Assembly (NCBI RefSeq): GCF_008973465.1 | Contig: NZ_WBXN01000004.1 | Span: forward strand, 2,604,001-2,668,000 | Source: Streptomyces sp. SS1-1 | GTDB lineage: Bacteria; Actinomycetota; Actinomycetes; Streptomycetales; Streptomycetaceae | Reading direction: 5' to 3' | Length of the DNA: 64,000 bases | In this document: positions 1 through 9,199 of the stretch, piece by piece | Position numbering within the stretch: position 1 is the stretch's first letter | Layout: each line of letters begins with the position of its first letter | Position numbers and translations under genes: made by a program | The notes under the pieces: model-generated | Database searches by the model: none | Told to the model about the DNA's origin: nothing | The model's input: the letters and a program-made list of their open reading frames with translations, nothing else

Positions 1-68
1 CGAGCCCCCGCCACTACGACCCGATGACGGCGTACCTGCTGTCCGAGGCGGGCCTGACCGACGCCTGA
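1..68 (+). CDS. 3' end of an unidentified protein (partial)
   Basis: Only the last 21 or so codons are inside the window. They read SPRHYDPMTAYLLSEAGLTDA and stop at TGA 66-68. Codon use is typical of the neighbouring genes, and a strong hairpin follows 23 bases later, so this looks like the true end of a gene that starts upstream of the window. The visible residues carry no motif I can assign to a family. Confidence 0.55.
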   Translation, partial: SPRHYDPMTAYLLSEAGLTDA

Positions 69-91
69 GGCGTGCCCGCCCGGGTCGGCTC

Positions 92-130
92 CCGCCGTCA
101 CCCGGCCCCGAACGGGCCGGGTGACGGCGG
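92..130. terminator. Bidirectional terminator hairpin
   Basis: A perfect 17-bp stem pairs CCGCCGTCACCCGGCCC (92-108) with its complement (114-130) across a 5-base loop. It sits between two convergent genes, one ending at 68 and the other at 136. There is no U-tract, which is usual for Streptomyces hairpin terminators. Confidence 0.85.
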
Positions 131-135
131 CCTCG

Positions 136-435
136 TCAGCGTGTGCGCAGTGCGGCGACCTTGGCGGTCAGCTCGACGATGGCGTTATTGAGCGCTCCGC
201 TGTGCTTGTCGGCGGTACCGGCGAACGCCTTCAGCGCCTCGACGAGTTCGACGTTGCTCTTCGCCAGGGCGAGCTGGGCGTCGACCTGGAGCAATGAGAT
301 CTCGTCGGGATGGGGCCCAGGCTTATTGCTCTTCTTCTGAGTTTCCCGCTGGCCCAGCAGCTTGTCGACCAGTTCCTTCGCGTCTTTGGGCAAGGTTCCC
401 CCTGTCGCTGTGACCGTCGACGCATCCCTGCCCAC
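136..435 (-). CDS. Small hypothetical protein, 99 aa
   Basis: I do not recognise a family. The protein is soluble, lacks a signal peptide or membrane segment, and is rich in Ala, Leu, Lys and Glu in its second half. From about residue 46 it is probably mostly helical (LLQVDAQLALAKSNVELVEA and onward), with a possible coiled coil. The start is a GTG at 435 with no clear Shine-Dalgarno, so the true start may lie further in. Its stop abuts the terminator at 92-130, and the next gene upstream on this strand is the thioesterase, 44 bases away. Confidence 0.55.
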   Translation of the reverse strand: MGRDASTVTATGGTLPKDAKELVDKLLGQRETQKKSNKPGPHPDEISLLQVDAQLALAKSNVELVEALKAFAGTADKHSGALNNAIVELTAKVAALRTR

Positions 436-479
436 ATCAGGCGAAGATCACGTATCCGGCTCGGGGGAGGCCCCGCGAT

Positions 480-1358
480 TCAGTCGCCGGCGCTGCGCGG
501 GACGCGGACCACGCCCTCCTGGATGACCGAGACCGCGAGGCGGCCGTCCTGGGTGTAGATGCGGGCCTGGCCGAGGCCGCGGCCGCCGTGGGCGGACGGG
601 GACTCCTGGTCGTACAGGAGCCATTCGTCGGCGCGGAACGGGCGGTGGAACCACATGGCGTGGTCCAGGGAGGCGCCGACGACGTCGCCGACGGCCCAGC
701 CGCCCCGCCCGTGCGCGAGCAGCACGGAGTCGAGCAGGGTCATGTCGGAGACGTACGTGGCCAGCACGACGTGCAGCAAGGGGTCGTCGGCGAGCTTGCC
801 GTTGGTGCGGAACCACACCTGGGAGTGCGGTTCGCGCGGCTCGCCGTAGCGGCCGTACGGCGGCTCGTCGACGTAGCGCAGATCGACCGCCCGGCGGGCC
901 TCCAGGAACCGTTCGACGACCGCCGGGTCGAGGTGCCCGTAGCCGCGCAGCCGCTCCTCGGAGGTGGGCAGCGACGCCGGGTCGGGCGCGGGCGGCATCG
1001 GGGCCTGGTGGTCCAGGCCCTCCTCGTACGCCTGGAAGGACGCCGACAGCGCGAAGATCGGCTTGCCGTGCTGGACGGCGACCACCCGGCGGGTGGTGAA
1101 GGAACGCCCGTCGCGCATGCGGTCGACGTTGTAGACGATGGGCGCGCCCGGGTCCCCCATACGCAGGAAGTACGCGTGGAGGGAGTGGGCGGGCCGGTCC
1201 GCGGGCACCGTGCGGCCGGCGGCCACGAGCGCCTGGGCCGCGACCTGTCCGCCGAAGACGCGCGGGACGACGGCGGACTGGGACCGGCCGCGGAAGATGT
1301 CCACCTCGATCTGCTCCAGGTCGAGCAGATCGAGGAGGCTCTGAAGTGCCTCGTTCAT
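480..1358 (-). CDS. tesB: Acyl-CoA thioesterase II (TesB family)
   Basis: The 292-residue protein has the double hot-dog layout of TesB thioesterases, which hydrolyse acyl-CoA to free acid and CoA in the cytoplasm. The first hot-dog includes VFGGQVAAQALVAA near residue 35, and the second includes SLDHAMWFHRPF near residue 231. Asp232 and Gln280 (in VIQEGVVR) match two of the three catalytic residues of E. coli TesB (Asp, Thr, Gln). At the Thr position this protein reads QESPSA, so Pro sits there with Ser on either side. Length is normal for the family. It lies beside two acyl-CoA dehydrogenases and the liu operon, which fits acyl-CoA housekeeping. The start ATG gives MNEALQSLLDLLDLE, typical of the family. 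Confidence 0.92.
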   Translation of the reverse strand: MNEALQSLLDLLDLEQIEVDIFRGRSQSAVVPRVFGGQVAAQALVAAGRTVPADRPAHSLHAYFLRMGDPGAPIVYNVDRMRDGRSFTTRRVVAVQHGKPIFALSASFQAYEEGLDHQAPMPPAPDPASLPTSEERLRGYGHLDPAVVERFLEARRAVDLRYVDEPPYGRYGEPREPHSQVWFRTNGKLADDPLLHVVLATYVSDMTLLDSVLLAHGRGGWAVGDVVGASLDHAMWFHRPFRADEWLLYDQESPSAHGGRGLGQARIYTQDGRLAVSVIQEGVVRVPRSAGD

Positions 1359-1393
1359 GGCACCTTTTCTACTGGCAGGGAATGTCAGGGGCC

Positions 1394-2551
1394 TTACAGG
1401 CCCATGTCCTTCGCGATGATCGTCTTCATGATCTCGCTGGTCCCGCCGTAGATGCGGTTGACGCGGTTGTCCGCGTACAGACGCGCGATCGGGTACTCGT
1501 TCATGAAGCCGTAGCCGCCGTGCAGCTGGAGGCAGCGGTCGATCACCCGGTGGGCGACCTCGGTGCAGAACAGCTTCGCGGAGGCGGCCTCGGCGGGCGT
1601 CAGCTCACCGGCGTCCAGGGCCTCCAGCGCGCGGTCGGCGACGGCCTCGGCGGCGTCCACCTCGGCCTGGCAGGCGGCCAGCTCGAACTTGGTGTTCTGG
1701 AAGGCGGCGACCGGCTTGCCGAAGACGGTGCGCTCCTGGACGTACTGCTTGGCGAACCGGACGGCGGCCTTGGCCTGGGCGTAGGCGCCGTAGGCGATGC
1801 CCCAGCGCTCCGAGGCGAGGTTGTGGCCGAGGTAGTAGAAGCCCTTGTTCTCCTCGCCGAGGAGGTCCTCGACGGGCACCTTGACGTCGACGAACGCCAG
1901 CTCGGCGGTGTCGGAGGTGCGCAGGCCCAGCTTGTCCAGCTTGCGGCCGATGGAGTAGCCCTCGGACTTGGTGTCCACGGCGAACAGGGAGATGCCGTGG
2001 CGGCGGTCCTCGGCGGTGGGCGCGGCGGTGCGGGCGCACACGATCACCCGGTCGGCGTGCACACCGCCGGTGATGAAGGTCTTGGCGCCGTTGAGGACGT
2101 AGTGCGTGCCGTCCTCGGAGAGCTTGGCCGTGGTCTTCATGCCCGCGAGGTCGGAGCCGGTGCCCGGCTCGGTCATCGCCAGCGCCCACATCTCCTCGCC
2201 GGTGACGAACTTCGGCAGGTAGCGCTTCTTCTGCTCGTCGGTGGCGAGCATCTTCAGGTACGGCAGGCCGAGCAGCACGTGCACACCGGAGCCGCCGAAC
2301 TGCACACCGGCGCGGGCGGTCTCCTCGTACATGATCGCCTCGAACTTGTACGAGTCGATGCCGGCGCCGCCGTACTCCTCGTCGACGCGGATGCCGAAGA
2401 CGCCCAGCTCGGCGAGCTTGTAGTAGAAGTCGCGGGGCGCCTGGCCCGCCGCGAACCACTCGTCGTACACGGGTACGACCTCGGCCTCGATGAAGGCGCG
2501 GATGGTCTCCCGGAACGCCTCGTGGTCCTCGTTGAACACAGTACGGCGCAC
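1394..2551 (-). CDS. Acyl-CoA dehydrogenase, LCAD-like
   Basis: This flavoprotein oxidises an acyl-CoA to the enoyl-CoA and passes electrons to ETF. The frame stays open to 2758, but the GTG at 2551 is preferred: GGAGGTGG lies just upstream and it gives a normal 385-residue protein starting MRRTVFNEDHEAFRE. Family signatures are MTEPGTGSDLAGMKTTA, FITGG and LQLHGGYGFMNEYPI. Near the C-terminus it has YGGTSEIMK, with Gly where MCAD and SCAD carry the catalytic Glu. That is the long-chain/isovaleryl pattern, where the base lies earlier in the chain. The TetR gene precedes it by 106 bp on the same strand, and a TetR-like palindrome lies at 2576-2591. Confidence 0.93.
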   Translation of the reverse strand: MRRTVFNEDHEAFRETIRAFIEAEVVPVYDEWFAAGQAPRDFYYKLAELGVFGIRVDEEYGGAGIDSYKFEAIMYEETARAGVQFGGSGVHVLLGLPYLKMLATDEQKKRYLPKFVTGEEMWALAMTEPGTGSDLAGMKTTAKLSEDGTHYVLNGAKTFITGGVHADRVIVCARTAAPTAEDRRHGISLFAVDTKSEGYSIGRKLDKLGLRTSDTAELAFVDVKVPVEDLLGEENKGFYYLGHNLASERWGIAYGAYAQAKAAVRFAKQYVQERTVFGKPVAAFQNTKFELAACQAEVDAAEAVADRALEALDAGELTPAEAASAKLFCTEVAHRVIDRCLQLHGGYGFMNEYPIARLYADNRVNRIYGGTSEIMKTIIAKDMGL

Positions 2552-2575
2552 GCCGTCCACCTCCACCGGTACATG

Positions 2576-2591
2576 TCTAAGCGCTTGCTCA
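2576..2591. promoter_or_regulatory. Candidate TetR-family operator before the acyl-CoA dehydrogenase
   Basis: TCTAAGCGCTTGCTCA is an imperfect palindrome centred on AAGCGCTT, 25-40 bases upstream of the dehydrogenase start. AAGCGCTT-centred palindromes are common operators of TetR-family regulators of acyl-CoA genes in actinobacteria. It differs from the GTTA-type sites at 3295-3339, so it may be read by another regulator. Confidence 0.5.
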
Positions 2592-2657
2592 TCAAAGGTA
2601 CCGGCGAGTAGCGAAGAACGTCCAGGGTGGAACGACCGGGAACGACCGTAACGCTCG

Positions 2658-3272
2658 TCACTCCCCCGGCGGGCGCGCCCCGTCCGCGGCCGCTCCGAAG
2701 GCCCCGCGCGCCATCCGGTGCAGCAGGCCGGCCGTGGTCCCGCGTCCCGGCAGGGCACCCGGACGGCCCAGGTGAGGGGTGGAGTTCAGCAGGCCGAACA
2801 CCGAGTGCACGGCCGAGCGGGCGGCCGGCTCGGTGAGCCCTGGGTAGACCCGGCGCACCACGTCCACCCACAGCTCGACGTACTGCCGCTGGAGCTGGCG
2901 CACGAGCTTGCGGTCGCTGTCGCGCAGGCGGTCCAGCTCACGGTCGTGCAGGGTGATCAGGGGGCGGTCGTCGAGGGCGAAGTCGATGTGGCCCTCGATC
3001 AGGGAGTCGAGGACCTCCTCCGCCGGCACCCCGTCCGCCTCCGCCAGACGCCGCTTCGCGCCCGTCAGCAGCCGGCCGCTGATCCCCACCAGCAGCTCGG
3101 CGAGCATCGCGTCCTTGCCGGGGAAGTGCCGGTACAGGCCGGGGCCGCTGATGCCGACCGCGGCGCCTATCTCGTCGACACCGACGCCGTGGAAGCCGCG
3201 CTCGGCGAAGAGCCGCGCGGCCTCCTTGAGGATCTGCTCGCGGCGGGTGGGGGCGTCGGTTCTGGTGGCCAT
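2658..3272 (-). CDS. TetR-family transcriptional regulator (LiuR-like position)
   Basis: The 204-residue protein begins with a TetR helix-turn-helix: RREQILKEAARLFAERGFHG, then VDEIGAAVGISGPGLYRHF, about residues 10-55. The rest is a helical ligand-binding domain with the YVELWVDVVRRV helix typical of this group. It is transcribed away from the leucine-degradation operon and towards the acyl-CoA dehydrogenase. The shared 87-bp gap to the operon carries two related inverted repeats. By position it should repress the operon and itself in response to an acyl-CoA intermediate. This role is inferred, not shown by the sequence. Confidence 0.9.
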   Translation of the reverse strand: MATRTDAPTRREQILKEAARLFAERGFHGVGVDEIGAAVGISGPGLYRHFPGKDAMLAELLVGISGRLLTGAKRRLAEADGVPAEEVLDSLIEGHIDFALDDRPLITLHDRELDRLRDSDRKLVRQLQRQYVELWVDVVRRVYPGLTEPAARSAVHSVFGLLNSTPHLGRPGALPGRGTTAGLLHRMARGAFGAAADGARPPGE

Positions 3273-3294
3273 GGGAACGATTCTAGACAGGGAG

Positions 3295-3310
3295 GTTAGC
3301 GGTCGTTAAC
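3295..3310. promoter_or_regulatory. Operator copy 1, GTTA-type inverted repeat
   Basis: GTTAGCGGTCGTTAAC is an imperfect palindrome (12 of 16 positions) between the divergent TetR gene and the carboxylase operon. The same pattern, GTTA(A/G)CG-TC(A/G)TTAAC, recurs at 3324-3339. Confidence 0.7.
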
Positions 3311-3323
3311 CTGAAGGAAATGC

Positions 3324-3339
3324 GTTAACGCTCATTAAC
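3324..3339. promoter_or_regulatory. Operator copy 2, GTTA-type inverted repeat
   Basis: GTTAACGCTCATTAAC is the second copy of the motif, starting 29 bp after the first and ending just before the ribosome-binding site of the carboxylase gene. Paired sites in a divergent promoter suggest autoregulation plus repression of the operon by the adjacent TetR protein. Confidence 0.7.
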
Positions 3340-3359
3340 AAGGTGAGGGGACCGCGAGA

Positions 3360-4976
3360 ATGCACGAGGCACCGGAGCTCCAGAGCGCGGCGGATCCCGC
3401 GTCGGAGACCTGGCGGGCCAACGAGGAGGCCCACCGGGCGCTCGGGGAGGAACTGCGCGCCAAGCTGGCCGCGGTGCGGCTCGGCGGGGGTGAGAAGGCC
3501 CGCGCCCGGCACACCGCGCGCGGCAAGCTGCTGCCCCGCGACCGGGTCGACACCTTGCTCGACCCCGGCTCCCCCTTCCTGGAGCTGGCCCCCCTCGCCG
3601 CCGACGGGATGTACGAAGGACAGGCCCCGGCGGCCGGTGTGATCGCCGGGATCGGGCGGGTCAGCGGCCGTGCGTGCGTGATCGTCGCCAACGACGCCAC
3701 GGTCAAGGGCGGCACCTACTACCCGATGACCGTCAAGAAGCACCTGCGCGCGCAGGAGGTGGCCCTGGAGAACCGGCTGCCGTGCCTGTACCTGGTCGAC
3801 TCCGGCGGCGCCTTCCTGCCGATGCAGGACGAGGTCTTCCCGGACCGCGACCACTTCGGGCGGATCTTCTACAACCAGGCCCGGATGTCCGGCGCGGGCA
3901 TCCCGCAGATCGCCGCGGTCCTCGGCTCCTGCACGGCCGGCGGCGCCTACGTCCCCGCGATGAGCGACGAGGCCGTGATCGTGCGCGGCCAGGGCACGAT
4001 CTTCCTCGGCGGGCCCCCGCTGGTGAAGGCGGCGACCGGCGAGGTCGTCACCGCGGAGGAACTCGGCGGCGGCGAGGTCCACTCCCGGGTGTCCGGGGTG
4101 ACGGACCACCTCGCGGAGGACGACGCGCACGCGCTGCGCATCGTGCGGAACATCGTCGCCACCCTCCCGGCCCGCCGCGACCTCCCCTGGGAGGTGACGC
4201 CCGCCGTCGAGCCGAAGGTCGACCCGTCCGGGCTGTACGGCGCCGTGCCGGTCGACTCCCGCACCCCCTACGACGTCCGAGAGATCATCGCGCGCGTGGT
4301 CGACGGCTCCCGGTTCGCGGAGTTCAAGTCCGAGTTCGGGCAGACCCTGGTCACCGGCTTCGCCCGTATCCACGGGCACCCGGTCGGGATCGTCGCCAAC
4401 AACGGCATCCTGTTCTCGGAGTCCGCCCAGAAGGGCGCCCACTTCATCGAGCTGTGCGACCAGCGCGGCATCCCGCTGGTGTTCCTGCAGAACATCTCCG
4501 GGTTCATGGTCGGCAAGGACTACGAGGCCGGCGGCATCGCCAAGCACGGCGCCAAGATGGTCACGGCGGTCGCCTCGACCCGCGTGCCGAAGCTGACGGT
4601 CGTGGTCGGCGGGTCGTACGGCGCGGGCAACTACTCGATGTGCGGCCGCGCCTACTCGCCGCGCTTCCTGTGGATGTGGCCGAACGCCAAGATCTCCGTC
4701 ATGGGCGGTGAGCAGGCCGCCTCGGTCCTCGCCACCGTCAAGCGCGACCAGCTGGAGGCGCGCGGCGAGACCTGGCCGGCCGAGGACGAGGAGGCGTTCA
4801 AGGCGCCCGTGCGCGAGCAGTACGAGCGCCAGGGCAACGCCTACTACGCCACCGCCCGGCTCTGGGACGACGGGGTCATCGACCCGCTGGAGACCCGCCA
4901 GGTGCTGGGTCTGGCCCTGACCGCCTGTGCCAACGCGCCCCTGGGTGACCCCCAGTTCGGCGTCTTCCGGATGTGA
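3360..4976 (+). CDS. mccB: 3-Methylcrotonyl-CoA carboxylase, carboxyltransferase (beta) subunit
   Basis: The 538-residue carboxyltransferase has two crotonase-fold halves. The first holds [19 protein letters not shown] and the second holds [15 protein letters not shown] and MGGEQAAS. This set is characteristic of methylcrotonyl/geranyl-type beta subunits rather than the propionyl type. It moves CO2 from biotin to 3-methylcrotonyl-CoA in leucine breakdown. It corresponds to the gene called accD1 in S. coelicolor. AGGTGAGGGG precedes the ATG. The biotin-carrying alpha subunit follows 8 bases later, then HMG-CoA lyase and AcdH, giving the complete lower leucine pathway. Confidence 0.93.
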   Translation: MHEAPELQSAADPASETWRANEEAHRALGEELRAKLAAVRLGGGEKARARHTARGKLLPRDRVDTLLDPGSPFLELAPLAADGMYEGQAPAAGVIAGIGRVSGRACVIVANDATVKGGTYYPMTVKKHLRAQEVALENRLPCLYLVDSGGAFLPMQDEVFPDRDHFGRIFYNQARMSGAGIPQIAAVLGSCTAGGAYVPAMSDEAVIVRGQGTIFLGGPPLVKAATGEVVTAEELGGGEVHSRVSGVTDHLAEDDAHALRIVRNIVATLPARRDLPWEVTPAVEPKVDPSGLYGAVPVDSRTPYDVREIIARVVDGSRFAEFKSEFGQTLVTGFARIHGHPVGIVANNGILFSESAQKGAHFIELCDQRGIPLVFLQNISGFMVGKDYEAGGIAKHGAKMVTAVASTRVPKLTVVVGGSYGAGNYSMCGRAYSPRFLWMWPNAKISVMGGEQAASVLATVKRDQLEARGETWPAEDEEAFKAPVREQYERQGNAYYATARLWDDGVIDPLETRQVLGLALTACANAPLGDPQFGVFRM

Positions 4977-4984
4977 GGGGGACC

Positions 4985-6913
4985 ATGTTCGACACCGTAC
5001 TCGTGGCCAACCGGGGCGAGATCGCCGTCCGGGTCGTCCGGACGCTGCGCGCGCTGGGCGTGCGCTCGGTGGCCGTCTTCTCCGACGCGGACGCCGACGC
5101 CCGCCATGTGCGCGAGGCCGACATGGCGGTACGCATCGGTCCGGCGCCGGCCGCCGAGAGCTATCTGTCCGTGGAGCGGCTGCTGGAGGCCGCCGCCCGC
5201 ACCGGCGCCCAGGCCGTCCACCCCGGCTACGGCTTCCTCGCGGAGAACGCCGGTTTCGCGCGCGCCTGCGCCGACGCCGGGCTCGCCTTCATCGGGCCGC
5301 CCGCCGACGCCATCTCCCTGATGGGCGACAAGATCCGGGCCAAGGAGACCGTGAAGACCGCCGGGGTCCCGGTGGTACCGGGCTCCAGCGGCAGCGGACT
5401 CTCCGACGCCGAACTGGCCGACGCGGCCCGTGAGATCGGCATGCCGGTGCTGCTCAAGCCGTCGGCGGGCGGCGGCGGCAAGGGCATGCGGCTGGTGCGG
5501 GACGCGGCGCTGCTGGCGGACGAGATCGCCGCCGCCCGCCGCGAGGCCCGCGCCTCCTTCGGCGACGACACCCTGCTGGTGGAGCGGTGGATCGACCGGC
5601 CGCGGCACATCGAGATCCAGGTCCTGGCCGACGGGCACGGCGACGTCGTGCACCTCGGCGAGCGCGAGTGCTCGCTGCAGCGCCGGCACCAGAAGATCAT
5701 CGAGGAGGCGCCCAGCGTGCTCCTCGACGAGGCCACGCGCGCGGCGATGGGCGAGGCGGCCGTGCAGGCGGCCCGCTCCTGCGGCTACCGGGGCGCGGGC
5801 ACGGTCGAGTTCATCGTGCCGGGCGGCGACCCGTCGTCGTACTACTTCATGGAGATGAACACCCGGCTCCAGGTGGAGCACCCCGTCACCGAACTCATCA
5901 CCGGCATCGACCTGGTGGAGTGGCAGCTGCGGGTGGCGGCCGGGGAGCGGCTGGCCTTCGGGCAGGACGACATCCGGCTCACCGGGCACGCCGTCGAGGC
6001 CCGTGTCTGCGCCGAGGACCCGGCGCGCGGCTTCCTGCCGTCCGGCGGCACCGTGCTGAGGCTGCGCGAGCCGCAGGGCGACGGCGTGCGCACCGACTCC
6101 GGGCTCAGCGAGGGCACCGAGGTCGGCAGCCTGTACGACCCGATGCTGTCCAAGGTCATCGCGTACGGCCCCGACCGTGCGACCGCGCTCAGGAAACTGC
6201 GCGCGGCCCTCGCCGGGACGGTCACGCTGGGCGTGCCGACCAACGCGGGCTTCCTGCGGCGGCTGCTGGCGCATCCGGCGGTCGTGGCGGGCGAGCTGGA
6301 CACCGGCCTGGTGGAGCGCGTGGTCGACGACCTGGTCACCACCGAGGTGCCCGAGGAGGTGTACGAGGCGGCGGCGGCCGTCCGCCTCGACGCGCTGCGC
6401 CCGGGGGGCGACGGCTGGACCGACCCGTTCTCGGTGCCGAGCGGCTGGCGGCTCGGCGGCACCCCGCGCCCGGTGGGCTTCCACCTGCGCGTGCAGGAGC
6501 CCGTGGAGTACACCCCGCGCGGCTCGGCGACCGTCACCGACGACGAGGTGTCCGTGACCCTCGACGGCGTCCGGCACACCTTCCAGCGGGCCGCCGACTG
6601 GCTGGGCCGCGACGGCGACGCCTGGCACGTACGCGACCACGACCCGGTGGCCGCCTCGCTCACCGGTGCCGCCCACACGGGCGCCGACTCGCTCACCGCG
6701 CCCATGCCGGGGACGGTGACGGTGGTGAAGGTCGCCGTGGGCGACGAGGTGACGGCGGGCCAGAGCCTGCTCGTGGTGGAGGCGATGAAGATGGAGCACG
6801 TCATCTCCGCCCCGCACGCCGGCACCGTCGCCGAACTCGACGTCACACCCGGTACGACGGTCGCCATGGACCAGGTCCTGGCGGTCGTCACCCCGGCGGA
6901 GGAGGACCGATGA
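4985..6913 (+). CDS. mccA: 3-Methylcrotonyl-CoA carboxylase, biotin (alpha) subunit
   Basis: The 642-residue subunit charges biotin with CO2 using ATP and bicarbonate and carries it to the beta subunit. Order of parts: biotin carboxylase (about 1-445) with [13 protein letters not shown], the ATP-grasp loop [13 protein letters not shown] and [15 protein letters not shown]; a linker domain; and a biotinyl domain with EAMKMEH, where Lys602 is the biotin site. The ATG at 4985 has GAGGGGG just before it. An in-frame GTG at 4973 would overlap the preceding stop and is less likely. The TGA shares bases with the next ATG (ATGA), so the genes are translationally coupled. Confidence 0.94.
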   Translation: MFDTVLVANRGEIAVRVVRTLRALGVRSVAVFSDADADARHVREADMAVRIGPAPAAESYLSVERLLEAAARTGAQAVHPGYGFLAENAGFARACADAGLAFIGPPADAISLMGDKIRAKETVKTAGVPVVPGSSGSGLSDAELADAAREIGMPVLLKPSAGGGGKGMRLVRDAALLADEIAAARREARASFGDDTLLVERWIDRPRHIEIQVLADGHGDVVHLGERECSLQRRHQKIIEEAPSVLLDEATRAAMGEAAVQAARSCGYRGAGTVEFIVPGGDPSSYYFMEMNTRLQVEHPVTELITGIDLVEWQLRVAAGERLAFGQDDIRLTGHAVEARVCAEDPARGFLPSGGTVLRLREPQGDGVRTDSGLSEGTEVGSLYDPMLSKVIAYGPDRATALRKLRAALAGTVTLGVPTNAGFLRRLLAHPAVVAGELDTGLVERVVDDLVTTEVPEEVYEAAAAVRLDALRPGGDGWTDPFSVPSGWRLGGTPRPVGFHLRVQEPVEYTPRGSATVTDDEVSVTLDGVRHTFQRAADWLGRDGDAWHVRDHDPVAASLTGAAHTGADSLTAPMPGTVTVVKVAVGDEVTAGQSLLVVEAMKMEHVISAPHAGTVAELDVTPGTTVAMDQVLAVVTPAEEDR

Positions 6914-7845
6914 CGCTGCCCATGTCCGTCCCGGCGCCGGGTCTGCCGGCCCGGGTGCGCATCCACGAGGTCGGCGCGCGCGACGGCCTGCAGAACGAGA
7001 AGTCGACCGTGCCCACCGAGGTCAAGGCGGAGTTCGTCCACCGGCTCGCCGCGGCCGGTCTGACGACGATCGAGGCGACCAGCTTCGTCCACCCCAAGTG
7101 GGTCCCCCAACTCGCGGACGCCGAGCAGCTGTTCCCGCTCGTCTCCGGGCTGGAGGGCGTCGAGCTGCCGGTCCTCGTCCCCAACGACCGGGGCCTGGAC
7201 CGGGCCCTCGCGCTCGGCGCCCGGCGCGTCGCGGTGTTCGCCAGCGCCACCGAGTCGTTCGCCAAGGCCAACCTCAACCGCACGCTGGACGAGTCCCTCG
7301 CCGTGTTCGAGCCGGTGGTGCGGCGCGCGAAGGGCGAGGGCGTGCATGTGCGCGGGTACGTGTCGATGTGCTTCGGCGACCCCTGGGAGGGCGCCGTGCC
7401 GCTCCCCCAGGTCGTCCGGGTGTGCAAGGCGCTCGTGGCGATGGGCTGCGACGAGCTGAGCCTCGGCGACACCATCGGCGTGGCCACCCCGGGCCATGTG
7501 CGCGCGCTGCTGTCGCTGCTGAACGAGGAGGGCGTGCCGACCGACGTCATCGGCGTGCACTTCCACGACACCTACGGGCAGGCCCTCGCCAACACCTACG
7601 CCGCCCTCCAGCACGGCGTCACCACCGTCGACGCCTCCGCGGGCGGTCTGGGCGGCTGCCCGTACGCCAAGTCCGCCACCGGCAACCTCGCCACGGAGGA
7701 CCTCGTGTGGATGCTGCGCGGCCTCGGCATCGACACCGGGGTCGACCTCGGCCACCTCGTCGCCACGAGCGAGTGGATGGCCGGCCGGCTGGGACGGCCC
7801 AGCCCCTCCCGCACCGTACGAGCCCTCTCCCACAAGGAGCAGTGA
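6910..7845 (+). CDS. mvaB: Hydroxymethylglutaryl-CoA lyase
   Basis: The enzyme splits 3-hydroxy-3-methylglutaryl-CoA into acetoacetate and acetyl-CoA, the last step of leucine degradation. The 311-residue TIM barrel opens with [12 protein letters not shown], which holds the catalytic Arg and metal-binding Asp. It contains [14 protein letters not shown], the metal His pair in [14 protein letters not shown], and the catalytic Cys loop [15 protein letters not shown]. It starts at an ATG that overlaps the stop of the biotin subunit by 4 bases. No enoyl-CoA hydratase for methylglutaconyl-CoA is in this operon, so that step must be encoded elsewhere. Confidence 0.93.
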   Translation: MTLPMSVPAPGLPARVRIHEVGARDGLQNEKSTVPTEVKAEFVHRLAAAGLTTIEATSFVHPKWVPQLADAEQLFPLVSGLEGVELPVLVPNDRGLDRALALGARRVAVFASATESFAKANLNRTLDESLAVFEPVVRRAKGEGVHVRGYVSMCFGDPWEGAVPLPQVVRVCKALVAMGCDELSLGDTIGVATPGHVRALLSLLNEEGVPTDVIGVHFHDTYGQALANTYAALQHGVTTVDASAGGLGGCPYAKSATGNLATEDLVWMLRGLGIDTGVDLGHLVATSEWMAGRLGRPSPSRTVRALSHKEQ

Positions 7846-7852
7846 AAGAGCC

Positions 7853-9013
7853 ATGGACCACCGTCTCTCCCCCGAACTGGAGGACCTCCGCCGCACGGTG
7901 GAGGCGTTCGCCCACGACGTCGTGGCGCCGAAGATCGGCGACTTCTACGAGCGTCACGAGTTCCCGTACGAGATCGTGCGGGAGATGGGCCGCATGGGAC
8001 TGTTCGGCCTGCCGTTCCCCGAGGAGCACGGCGGCATGGGCGGCGACTACCTGGCGCTGGGCATCGCCCTGGAGGAGCTGGCCCGCGTCGACTCCTCGGT
8101 GGCCATCACGCTGGAGGCGGGTGTCTCGCTGGGCGCCATGCCGATCCATCTGTTCGGCACCGAGGAGCAGAAGCGCACCTGGCTGCCGAAGCTGTGCTCC
8201 GGTGAGATGCTCGGCGCGTTCGGCCTGACCGAGCCGGACGGCGGCTCGGACGCGGGCGCGACCCGGACGACGGCCCGGCTCGACGAGTCGACGGGCGAGT
8301 GGGTGATCAACGGCACCAAGTGCTTCATCACCAACTCCGGCACCGACATCACCGGTCTGGTGACGGTGACGGCGGTGACGGGCCGCAAGCCGGACGGCAA
8401 GCCCCTCATCTCCTCGATCATCGTGCCCGCCGGCACCCCGGGCTTCACGGTCGCCGCCCCCTACTCCAAGGTCGGCTGGAACGCCTCGGACACCCGTGAG
8501 CTGTCCTTCGTGGACGTCCGCGTCCCGGCGGCCAACCTGCTGGGCCAGGAGGGCCGCGGCTACGCGCAGTTCCTGCGCATCCTGGACGAGGGCCGCATCG
8601 CGATCGCGGCGCTGGCCACGGGCCTGGCGCAGGGCTGTGTGGACGAGTCGGTGAAGTACGCCAGGGAGCGGCACGCGTTCGGCCGTCCGATCGGCTCCAA
8701 CCAGGCCATCCAGTTCAAGATCGCCGACATGGAGATGAAGGCGCACACGGCCCGCCTCGCGTGGCGCGACGCGGCGTCCCGGCTGGTGGCCGGGGAGCCG
8801 TTCAAGAAGGAGGCGGCGCTGGCGAAGCTGTACTCGTCCACGGTCGCGGTGGACAACGCCCGGGACGCCACGCAGGTCCACGGCGGCTACGGCTTCATGA
8901 ACGAGTACCCGGTGGCCCGGATGTGGCGGGACTCCAAGATCCTGGAGATCGGCGAGGGCACCAGCGAGGTGCAGCGCATGCTGATCGCGCGGGAGCTGGG
9001 GCTCGCGGGCTGA
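7853..9013 (+). CDS. acdH: Isovaleryl/branched-chain acyl-CoA dehydrogenase AcdH
   Basis: The 386-residue FAD enzyme dehydrogenates branched short-chain acyl-CoAs and feeds 3-methylcrotonyl-CoA to the carboxylase encoded just upstream. It shows FGLTEPDGGSDAGATRTTA, CFITNSG, QVHGGYGFMNEYPVARMWRD and, near the C-terminus, IGEGTSEVQ with the catalytic Glu of the SCAD/MCAD type. The dehydrogenase at 1394-2551 lacks that Glu, so the two should not be interchangeable. By synteny and sequence it matches S. coelicolor acdH (SCO2779). It is the last gene of the operon, 7 bases after the lyase. Confidence 0.92.
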   Translation: MDHRLSPELEDLRRTVEAFAHDVVAPKIGDFYERHEFPYEIVREMGRMGLFGLPFPEEHGGMGGDYLALGIALEELARVDSSVAITLEAGVSLGAMPIHLFGTEEQKRTWLPKLCSGEMLGAFGLTEPDGGSDAGATRTTARLDESTGEWVINGTKCFITNSGTDITGLVTVTAVTGRKPDGKPLISSIIVPAGTPGFTVAAPYSKVGWNASDTRELSFVDVRVPAANLLGQEGRGYAQFLRILDEGRIAIAALATGLAQGCVDESVKYARERHAFGRPIGSNQAIQFKIADMEMKAHTARLAWRDAASRLVAGEPFKKEAALAKLYSSTVAVDNARDATQVHGGYGFMNEYPVARMWRDSKILEIGEGTSEVQRMLIARELGLAG

Positions 9014-9132
9014 CCTGCCGCGCCACGAACCGAACGAGGCTCAACGTCCCGGCAGCGCCGGAGCGTTGGGCCTCGCGGCGTGCGGGGCCGGGCGCGGGGC
9101 CGCTCGGAGCGCCCCACCCTCTGGACATCAGC

Positions 9133-9151
9133 TGAGGTTAGGCTAACCTAC
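9133..9151. promoter_or_regulatory. Iron box (DmdR1-type operator) before desE
   Basis: TGAGGTTAGGCTAACCTAC is a 19-bp near-palindrome matching the actinobacterial iron box (TTAGGTTAGGCTAACCTAA). It starts 67 bases before the desE start codon. DmdR/DtxR repressors loaded with Fe2+ bind such sites, so desE should be off in iron-rich conditions. Confidence 0.93.
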
Positions 9152-9199
9152 CTTTGAACTGTCCAGCGGTGATCAGCCCTGTTCGAAAGCAGCGTAGCC

